Assembly (NCBI GenBank): GCA_047967505.1
Contig: CM106538.1
From: Dipteris shenzhenensis
Lineage: Eukaryota; Polypodiophyta; Polypodiopsida; Gleicheniales
Direction: 5' to 3' (one strand)
DNA: 64,000 bases
Below the pieces are notes generated by a model. It saw nothing but the letters and a program-made list of their open reading frames with translations. It did not search any database and was not told the DNA's origin. This document shows positions 24,229 to 32,600 of this stretch, in pieces (positions within the stretch are counted from its first letter, which is position 1; the number at the start of each line of letters is the position of its first letter). The position numbers and the translations under genes are program-made.

Positions 24229-24622
24229 TTAGACATATTGCCCTCCATGCTCATAGTTTGGTCTGTGCTTGATTCGTATTCAAACAATGGTCCTAGCACA
24301 GATGATGTACTGTTCAATGAAGATCTTTCCCTAGCGGTTAGACTTGAGCCCAAAACGACCTCTAAGTCAACATTTGAAGCACTATCTTCTGGAACAATTT
24401 CAGGTCCTAAGATACGTCCGGACCTAAGATGCATGTATGTTTCTAAGGTTCAGGTTGGATTTGAGCTATGCTATCAAAGTGTTCAAGTTGTAACAATCAA
24501 AATGTGCAAGTATGGTGGAGAGAATTATTGCAATGCGCTGTAATAATTATTGCAGCGCCCTGAATTATTGGGGCTTCTTACTCACTCAGTCTGGTCAATG
24601 CACTTGTGTTATGGAAATGTTA
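24229..24622 (-). mobile_element. Non-satellite insertion of about 394 bp inside a B monomer
   Basis: A foreign segment interrupts a B monomer between GGAATTGACT and ATGCAAAGTGG, with almost no satellite sequence lost. The minus strand has a 69-codon frame (24434-24225) starting M-H-L-R-S-G-R-I-L, a start reminiscent of some plant gypsy gag proteins, followed by acidic sequence without a domain I can name. Near 24520-24575 it carries a doubled TTATTGCA element. I found no clear TSD or terminal repeat. It may be a transposon fragment. Class unknown. Confidence 0.5.
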
Positions 24623-27600
24623 ACCCATGCAAAGTGGCATGCCCATCCCATAAGTACTTGATCGGATAACATTCCTAGCATCGTGTTTTTTTACAGATGT
24701 GCATGACGCTAGAGCAAAAATGGTATTTAATGCTCGATTGACAATGTAAAGGTATCCGATGGGCACAATACTTTTCCTCCACCTCAACCTAGGTAGTATT
24801 GACATGTTATCAAAGAGGCACACCCATCTGATAAGTACTTCGTCAAATAACACACCTAAGGGCGTGCTTTTTTATGAATGTGCATATCACTAGGGGGAAA
24901 ATAGTGTATAATGCGTGATCGACCATGCAAAGCATATCCGATGGTCACAATACTTTGCACGCACCTCAACCTAGTTGAAACAGACTTGCATGCAAAGTGG
25001 AGCCCCCATCTGAGAAGTGCTTGTTTGAATAACACACCTAGGACCGTGTTTTTTTATGGTTGTGCATGACACTAAGGCTAAAACGGTGTTTTATGGTTGA
25101 TCAAAAATGCAAAGCATATCCGATAGGTACGATTTTTTGCACACACCTTAAACTAGGTGGAATTGACTTACATGTAAAGTGGTGCCCATCCCATAAGTAC
25201 TTGATCAGATAACATACCTAGCAGCGTGTTCTTTTATGGATGTGCATGACACCAAGGCAAAAATGGTATTTAATGCTCGATCAACCATGCAAAGCATATC
25301 CGATGAGCACAATACTTTTCCTACGCCTTAACCTAGGTGGTATTGACATGTTTTCAAAGAGGCACACCCATCCGATATGTACTTGGTCAGATAACACACC
25401 TAAGGGCATGTTTTTTTGTGGATGTGCATATCACTACAAGAAAAACGGTGTATAATGCATGATCGACCATGCAAAGCATATCCGATGGTCACAATACTTT
25501 GCACGCACCTCAACCTAGTTAAAACAAACTTGCGTGCAAAGTGGAGCCCCCATCCGATAAGTACTCAAGTGTTTGAATAACACAACTAGGACCGTGTTTT
25601 TTTATGGTTGTGCATTACACTAAAGCAAAAATGGTGTTTTATGCTTGATCGACCATATCCAATGGGCATAACACTTTGCACACACCTTAAACTAGGTGGA
25701 ATTGCTTACATGCAAAGTGGCATGGCCATCCCATAAGTACTTTATCGGATAACATACCTAGCAGCATGTTTTTTTACGGATGTGCATGACACTAAGGTAA
25801 AAATGGTATTTAAAACTCGATCGACCATGCAAAGCATATCCGATGTACACAATACTTTTTCTATGCCTTAACCTACCTAGGTGGTATTGACATGTTTTCA
25901 AAGAGGCACACCCATCCGATAAGTACTTGGTCAGATAACACACCTAAGGGCGTGTTTTTTTACGGATGTGAATATCACTACAAGTAAAACGGTGTATAAT
26001 GCGTGATCGACCATGCAAAGCATATTCTATGGTCACAATACTTTGCACACACCTTAATATAGTTGAAACAGACTTGCGTGTAAAGTGGAGCCCCCATCCG
26101 ATAAGTACTTGTTTGAATAACACACCTAGGACCATGTTTTTTTATGTTGTGCATTACACTAAGGCAAAAATGGTGTTTTATGCTTGATCGACAATGCAAA
26201 GCATATCCGATGGGCATAACACTTTGCACACACCTTAAACTAGGTGTAATTGACTTACATGCAAAGTGGCATTCCCATCCCATAAGTACTTGATCAGATA
26301 ACATACCTAGCAACGTGTTTTTTTACGAATGTGCATGACACTAAGGCAAAAATGGTATTTAATGCTCGATCGACCATGCAAAGCATATCCGATGGGAACA
26401 ATACTTTTTCTATGCCTTAACCTAGATAGTATTGACATGTTTTTAAAGAGGCACACCCATCCAATAAGTACTTGGTCAGATAACACACCTAAGGGCGTGT
26501 TTTTTTGTGGATGTGCATATCACTATAGGAAAAACGGTGTATAATGCGTGATCGACCATGCAAAGCATATCCGATGGTCACAATACTTTGCATGCACCTC
26601 AACCTAGTTGAAACAGACTTGTGTGCAAAGTGGATCCCCCATCCGATGAGTACTGGTTTGAAAAACACACCTAGGACCGTGTTTTTTTATGGTTGTGTAT
26701 GACACTAAGGCAAAAACGGTGTTTTATGCTTGATCGACAAAGCAAAGCATATCCGATGGGCACAATACTTTGCACACACATTAAACTAGGTGGAATTGAC
26801 TTACATGCAAAGTGGCACACCCATCCCATAACTACTTCATTGGATGACCTACCTAGCAATGTGTTTTTTTATGGATGTGCATGACACTAAGGCCAAAATG
26901 GTATTTAATCCTTGATCGACCATGCAAAGGATATCCGATGGGCATAATACTTTTCCTATGCCTCAACCTAGGTGGTATTGACTTGTTCTCAAAGAGTCAT
27001 ACCCATCCGATAAGTACTTGGTTGTATGACACACCTAAGGGCGTGTTTTTTTTCGGATGTGCATATCACTAGGGGAAAAATAGTGTATAATGCATGATCG
27101 ACCATGGAAAGCATATTCATGGTCACAATAATTTGCACGCATCTCAACCTAGTTGAAATGGACTTGCGTGCAAAGTGGAGCTCCCATCTAAGAAGTACTT
27201 GTTTGAATAACACACTAGGACCGTGTTTTTTTATGGTTGTTCATGACATTAAGGCAAAAACGGTATATTATGCTTGATCCACAATGCAAAGCATATCCGA
27301 TGGGCACAATACTTTGCACAAACCTTAAATTAGGTGGAATTAACTTACATGCAAAGTGGCGCACCCATCCCATAACTACTTGATCGGATAACATACCTAG
27401 CATCGTGGTTTTTTATGGATGTGCATGACACTAAGGCAAAAATGGTATTTAATGCTTGATCAACCATGCAAAGGATATCCAATGGGCACAAAACTTTTCC
27501 TATGCCTCAACCTAGGTGGTATTGACTTGTTTTTAAAGTCACACCCATTCGATAAGTACTTGGTTATATAACACACCTAAGGGAGTGTTTTTTTACGGAT

Positions 27601-28435
27601 GTACATATCACTAGGGGAAAAACGGTGAATAATGCGTGATCGACCATGCATATCCGATGGGCACAATACTTTTCCTATGCCTCAACCTAGGTGGTATTGA
27701 CTTGTTTTCAAAGAGGCACACCCATCTGATAAGTACTTGCTCAGATAACACACCTAAGGGCATGTTTTTTTATGGATGTTCATATCATTAGGGAGAAAGT
27801 AGTGTATAATGCGTGATCGACCATGCAAAGCATATCTGATGGTCACAATACTTTGAACGCACCTCAACCTAGTTGAAACTCACTTGCGTGCAAAGTGTAG
27901 CTCCCATCTGAGAAGTACTTGTTTGGATAACACACCTAGGACCGTGTTTTTTTATGGTTGTGCATGACACTAAGGCAAAAACGGTGTTTTATGCTTGATC
28001 GACAATGCAAAGCATATCTGATGGGCACAATACTTTACAAACACCTTAAACTAGGTGGAATTGACTTACATGTAAAGTGGCGCACCCATCCCATAAGTAC
28101 TTATTCAAATAACACATCTAGGACCTTGTTTTTATAGTTGTGCATGACACTAAGGCAAAAACGGTGTATAATGTAGGATTGCCTATGCAAAGCATATCTA
28201 ATGGAAAAAATAGTTTGCATATCCGTGAACCTATGTGGTGTTGAGTTTCATGCAAAGTGATGCTTCCATACCATAAGTACTTGTTCGGATAACATACCTA
28301 GGAGCACGTTTTTTAACTGTAGTGTATATCACAAGGATGAAAATGTTGTATAATGCATGATTAACAATGTAAATCATATCCGATGGGCATTATACTTTGC
28401 GCACACCTCAACCTAGGTAGTATTGATTTGTGTGC
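24623..28435 (+). repeat. Satellite array, block 2
   Basis: The array continues the same B monomer and keeps the A-B-C order to about 27590. There a truncated A is fused to a C monomer (near 27650). The last monomers (28100-28435) are more diverged, as expected at an array edge. The block ends exactly at the 5' LTR of the G1 Gypsy element. Confidence 0.93.
28432..28435. other. Target site duplication GTGC (left copy)
   Basis: GTGC precedes the 5' LTR and recurs at 36910-36913 after the 3' LTR. Removing the element and one copy restores continuous satellite sequence (GATTTGTGTGC then AAAGAGG), which supports the boundaries. A 4-bp duplication is short for Gypsy, where 5 bp is usual. Confidence 0.8.
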
Positions 28436-29355
28436 TGTTATGGATAAAATTGTCTAAGGAAAAAGGCATTAATATGTATGTGTGTTTGTATATGTGGCAA
28501 TAGTATAATAAAATATGATGTGCATAGGGCCCAAGGTTGAGGTGGCAGGGCATGACCATGTGCCACCCTTCCATGTAAGAGGACCCATAAGGTGTGTTGT
28601 ACATAATCCATGATAGTAATATTATAAAATGCAAGGTGGCATGGCTCCTCCATGTGCCACCCCTCCACCTAGACTGCATTTAGTGAGATATGGCTCAAAG
28701 TCCATGGGAGAAGCAATATAAAATAGGTGGAGATGGCTATTATATTGAGTTATTCCCTCCATATGGGATAGGCCCATGTGGGGGAGGTATAGAAGGTCTA
28801 AGAGAGCAAGTTAAATAATGGGGAAAGTAGGATGAGGTGGCAAGATTCCTTGTGCCAGCCCTCCACTTGTCCTCCTAGAGGTTTGAACATATTATAAAAT
28901 TGGAAAGAGACCAAGGGAGTATCATAGACTTGAGATATGGGGCTTGATTTATGTGGAAAATTGAGGCAAAGGGTTGTCGCACACAATTGAGAGTGCGTAA
29001 CCACCTAGCTCACATGGGAGACTTTTCCACACACACCATGCATGTGGGAGGATACATTAATGTGGAGAGACCCCCTCTTTTGATATTTCCTCTCATTCCT
29101 TTCTTTCAAATAAAGTATGGTTCTCTTCCCTTGATGTCTCCATCTCTACATTCCTCCTCCTACCACGTACATGCTTCTCTTCCCCTTCTCCTTTTCCCCT
29201 TGTGTCATAGTCTCCCTCTTCCTTCCCTCCATTTCTAATTCCTTTTTCCCTCCTATGACAACCGTTCGCTCTCATGATCTCCTTTTCTCCATGGCCCTTG
29301 AGCGTCGCCATGCCTAGCCTCTAGCCTCTGGTCTCGGTTTCTTTTCTAGCTAATA
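28436..29355 (+). repeat. 5' LTR of G1 (TATA box deleted)
   Basis: Starts TGTTATGG and ends CTAATA. Compared with the 3' LTR it lacks 71 bp at about 29083. The deletion lies between two TTTTGA repeats (36561-36566 and 36632-36637 in the 3' LTR) and removes the TATA box and the likely transcription start region. Confidence 0.93.
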
Positions 29356-29359
29356 GATT

Positions 29360-29398
29360 TGGTGTGGCTGCTGGGATTCGAGCCCAGGTCTCCACGGC
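29360..29398 (+). other. Extended primer binding site complementary to tRNA-His
   Basis: Four bases after the LTR the sequence reads TGGTGTGGCTGCTGGG and continues through ATTCGAGCCCAGG. Its reverse complement ends in CACACCA and agrees with plant tRNA-His(GTG) as I remember it: acceptor stem, whole T arm, variable loop and one side of the anticodon stem, 39 nt without mismatch. Weaker similarity continues to about 29420. A usual PBS is 12-18 nt. Confidence 0.85.
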
Positions 29399-29489
29399 TA
29401 GTGGCGAATCTTCTACTCATATGGGTCACATCTATAAAACTATACCATTTGTGCTCTTTCTAAGCTATTGCGCGTGCATTTGATTCGCG

Positions 29490-29700
29490 TGTCTCCTGTG
29501 CGACAGTTTTTTTTCGGGACTGCTGCAACTTCTGGTTGCGGATAGTTTTCTGTGTTCACCCGCGCGACAGTTCTCTGGACTGCTGCAACTTCTGGTTGCG
29601 GACAGTTTTCTGCGTTCACCCGCGCGACAGTTCTCTGGACTGCTGCAGCTTCTGGTTGCGGACAGTTTCTGCATTCACCTGCGCGACAGTTCTCTGGACT
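29490..29700 (+). repeat. 60-bp tandem repeats forming leader hairpins
   Basis: Three full units and part of a fourth, period 60, each with GCGACAGTT, CTGGACTGCTGC and GGTTGCGGACAG. Each unit has a perfect inverted repeat GCAAC-TTCTG-GTTGC (29525-29539 and 29585-29599). In the third unit (29645-29659) the arm is GCAGC, which keeps pairing through a G-U wobble. The position just downstream of the PBS would suit an RNA packaging or dimerisation element, an inference. Confidence 0.85.
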
Positions 29701-29795
29701 AACAGCAGATCCCGCGCCCCCCCTCTCTCTTCTCTTCCTCTCTTTCTCTTTCTCTTTCTCTTTCTCCTCTCCTCTCTTTTTATTAAAGAGTAGGA

Positions 29796-29862
29796 TTGGA
29801 ACCCAAGACCTCCCCCTTCACAAAAGAAAGTCTTATCATTGGGACAACAAGTTGGAAGTGGT
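29796..29862 (-). other. tRNA-like sequence in the G1 leader
   Basis: The minus strand has a D-arm-like CCCAATGATAAGACTTTC and, after a possible anticodon arm, a T-arm-like GGTCTTGGGTTCCAATCC close to the B-box consensus. No proper acceptor stem is visible, so it is not a functional tRNA gene. It may be a tRNA-derived relic. Confidence 0.4.
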
Positions 29863-29929
29863 AAAAATGTAATGATTTTTGTTCATATATTGAAATCGCG
29901 GGAACTGTAACTCTCTAACCGTAGGGAGT

Positions 29930-30694
29930 TTGCTCTTGCTGTAAAAAGCAAAAATACTTCATTTTATGTGCTCTATCCACATCTCTTGCTAGATCGCCGA
30001 TTCAGAACTTCTCCAAGCTCACTTCACGGATGCACGCCACACGAGAAGGGTGGACATTTATGTCACTTCTCGACGTGTTTAAGGAGTTGGTGCCTGTTTC
30101 TCCGCACCTTACGGCTACCAATGCATGAGATGTCTTCCTTGATCTTCATGTCGACCTTCAACAGCTGATTGTCCAGTGCATTATTGAAGGAGATGACGGG
30201 TGGAATGATACACTATGGATGATTCATGGTGAAGAACTACTGATACGCTGGGAGGATTTTGACTTTACTTCTACTCATTGTGCAGTGATCGAACTACTTG
30301 CTGCTTCAGAGGTAATTAAAACGGTGTCCTTCATCGAAGGGTGGGATGCTCCCCAAGCTTGGGGGGAGATTTGGTGCATCTGCTTGTTGATTCCTGTGGA
30401 TAAGCTCGTCCTGAATGGTTTATTCACAATCTCATTACAAAGGTTTCTAGGCCTCGGCTATGGTTGGTAATGTTTCGACCAAGGAATCCATTTGTACCTA
30501 ATCAGTCTTTTGTGCCTCATTTCGAGCTTCAAATTGTAATTCTTTTTGGGCTTAAGATAAACTATCAACAAAGGATTGCAAGCTTATTTGGTGTTGAACG
30601 TTTGGCTCAAGTGTTGAATTCTCCCCACCCTCTCCTCCTACCTATCTTGGACTACCGAGAAACTTGGGATGTCCGAATTTTAGTCTTGGTGTGA
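29930..30694 (+). pseudogene. G1 leader protein of unknown function
   Basis: The main open stretch is 30129-30470 (about 113 residues), continuing after a frame change at 30464-30694. It starts D-V-F-L-D-L-H-V-D-L-Q and later has F-D-F-T-S-T-H-C, E-L-L-A-A-S-E-V-I, F-I-E-G-W-D, W-G-E-I-W-C-I-C and L-I-P-V-D-K-L-V-L. The same residues recur in order in the leader of G3, so this was a real protein. I do not recognise a family. It lies between PBS and the extra RNase H and ends in TGA overlapping the RNase H ATG (TGATG at 30692-30696). Ogre-type elements are known to carry an ORF before gag, but I cannot tell whether it is related. Confidence 0.65.
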
Positions 30695-31158
30695 TGACAT
30701 CTTGGATTCTTCAATTTGATGGAGCTTACAAACCTTCGACCAAGGCGGCTGGCGTGGGTGTGAAGCTCACTTCACCGGGTGGTGAGGAGTATTGTTACAG
30801 CAAGTCTTCACCCACAAGTACTTACAATCAAGCTGAGTACTCGGCGCTCATTTTTGGGCTACAAAAGGCACAAGAACATCATGCCAAGTAATTGGAGGTG
30901 CAAGGAGATTCTCAACTAGTGTGTGAACAAGTTAGTGGAAGGTGGAAGATGCGGAGCAAAGGCTTGGTTCCACGACATCAACAAGCCTTGGAACTTTGCA
31001 ACCAATTTGAAGAGGTAAAAATTCAGCATATCCCTCGAGCTCGAAATCTTGTTGCTGATTTCTTGGCACGTGAAGCTTGTACTTCAATCACGCATGATGC
31101 GAGTGGAAGCGCCACCCCAACAAAGCCGCAAGCCACGAAGGAGGGTGATCATTTGTAA
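30694..31158 (+). pseudogene. Additional RNase H located upstream of gag (one stop)
   Basis: An RVT_3-type (archaeal-like) RNase H of about 150 residues. The catalytic acidic residues are all visible: D in L-Q-F-D-G-A, E in N-Q-A-E-Y-S-A-L, D in V-Q-G-D-S-Q-L-V, and the last D in N-L-V-A-D-F-L-A-R-E. A single in-frame TAA at 30889-30891 interrupts it between the second and third motifs. The ATG at 30694 overlaps the stop of the preceding frame. The activity would remove RNA from RNA-DNA hybrids during reverse transcription. Extra RNases H of this type are known in the Tat branch, usually near integrase. This position before gag is unusual. Confidence 0.88.
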
Positions 31159-31195
31159 GGAATGCAAAGGTTGTGGTCATCATGAAACTAAGTGT
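31154..31195 (+). pseudogene. CCHC zinc knuckle downstream of the RNase H
   Basis: C-K-E-C-K-G-C-G-H-H-E-T-K-C fits C-x2-C-x4-H-x4-C exactly. It lies in the frame shifted by one relative to the RNase H and overlaps its last codons, in an open stretch that runs to 31294. Probably it was the C-terminal part of the RNase H protein before a frameshift. It is distinct from the gag knuckle at about 32550. Confidence 0.75.
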
Positions 31196-31271
31196 TGGGC
31201 ATACTTAATACGAGTTCATCGACTTCGGAAGATCATCAGGAGGGTTCTCAAGGACATTGCTCAAAAGAAGG

Positions 31272-31436
31272 ATGCCAGACCGCACACCCCTTGAAGAAAT
31301 AGCATGGCGACTACAAGAACTGGAAGAAGCTGAAGGTGATGTGCAAGCTCTCCAACTGTTGACATTTGTCATGGCATTCTTGTTTGCCGTGATGAACAAC
31401 CTCATGCAACGCCGCGCCTCTAACCCTCGCTTGTAA
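31272..31436 (+). CDS. Small hydrophobic ORF between RNase H and gag (54 aa)
   Basis: It starts M-P-D-R-T-P-L-E-E-I, continues with a Leu/Glu-rich amphipathic stretch, then a hydrophobic run L-L-T-F-V-M-A-F-L-F-A-V-M that could cross a membrane, and a basic end. I do not recognise it. It may be a fragment of a longer leader product in a shifted frame, or chance. Only its position in the leader and the clear amphipathic-plus-hydrophobic layout speak for it. Confidence 0.25.
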   Translation: MPDRTPLEEIAWRLQELEEAEGDVQALQLLTFVMAFLFAVMNNLMQRRASNPRL

Positions 31437-31651
31437 AGATCGATGTGATATCATGAGGGTTGGTCCTTTTAAGATTGTCTATGTGCTATTCTATGCTGAA
31501 GATTCTTCTCGTGTAATATTTCACACTACACCAGTCACACCCTACCCTGCCTATGTGTGCTTTTTGGATGTATCTTCACCCGATTTTCAGTTCAAGCTTC
31601 CTCTTACTATTGTTCGTCCATAGATAAGCCCCTCTTTTCCATCTTCCAAGC

Positions 31652-32600
31652 ATGGCTAACATTCCCGTGTTTTGTGGACGGGTAGAAGAAAATCCAAATG
31701 AGTATCTTGTGGCCTTCAAGCGCCGTTGTATTTCTCTCAACTTTCTTACTGAAGACAGATGGCTATTGGTTCTTTCCACATTTCTAGAGGGTTTGGCTCA
31801 AGTGTGGTATGAGAAGCAAGCCGAAGACGTTCGCTAAAGCTGGCCAAGGTTGACAGCAGCAATGATTGAGTATTTCGGCAAAGAAGCGGAGTCGGAGAAT
31901 GTGTACTTGCAGGTGGCAAACTTGAAGCAGTCAGAAGGTGAGACGGCACGTCAATATGTGGATCAAGCGGCCGTGCTCCTGGACCGTTTGATTGCCACAC
32001 AAGAGGACAATGCCGGGTTTCGAGCTGGAATGACTCAGCATGTGTTGGGCTACCTTGTAGCAGGAGCGAGTGATGAATTCCGCCTCAAGCTTAAATGGGA
32101 GAATCCAGAAACTATGGTGCTAGCACATGAGATTGCTCAAAAGTTTGATAAAGTTTAGTCTGGACCCCGCTTCAAAGAAGATGATTGTCCCTCCGCAACC
32201 CCCTCAATTCCTGCAACAACAACTTGGGGGGTCTAACTCAGGGGCATACCCCCACCCCTCATCAAGGATGTATCCACCGCCTCCACCTCAAATGTATGGT
32301 CCTCCCTTAGATGCTTACCCTCAATAAGGTGGATATCCTCACCCTCCGCCTCGAAGATTTCCCCAACCTCGCCCACGAGCCCCCCTCCTCTCTACTCCCA
32401 TGGCCCCTCCAACTAAAGAGGCCCCCCTTGCAACAGAACCTGGAGTCAATGACCTAGCCAAGGCCCTGAATGATCTTCGGCTTGAGATGGTGGGCATCAG
32501 AAATCAAGCCAACCGCCCTCCAAGAGACCGTGCTAATGTTGTATTTATGAGTGCCATCAGAAGGGTCATTATCGCACAGAATGTCCCAATATTCCAAGGG
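31652..32600 (+). pseudogene. G1 gag (broken)
   Basis: Capsid-like retrotransposon gag starting M-A-N-I-P-V-F-C-G with R-R-C-I-S-L-N-F, V-W-Y-E-K-Q and Q-Y-V-D-Q-A. A TAA at 31835-31837 interrupts it. A Pro-rich linker follows in a shifted frame (about 32160-32400, stop at 32325-32327). The nucleocapsid knuckle near 32548-32592 reads Y-E-C-H-Q-K-G-H-Y-R-T-E-C with the first Cys displaced by a small insertion. Gag would form the particle and bind genomic RNA. Confidence 0.85.

Noticed and set aside
20944-27403. Many 60-110-codon frames of similar sequence on both strands
   Set aside because: They recur once per satellite monomer and reflect the repeat, not genes.
20786-28435. Possible CRISPR array
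   Set aside because: The repeats are about 182 bp, contiguous and without unique spacers. This is an ordinary eukaryotic satellite in a plant genome.
29360-29430. Functional tRNA-His gene on the minus strand
   Set aside because: The 3' half matches tRNA-His, but the 5' half and acceptor pairing are not present and it sits exactly at the PBS position of an LTR element.
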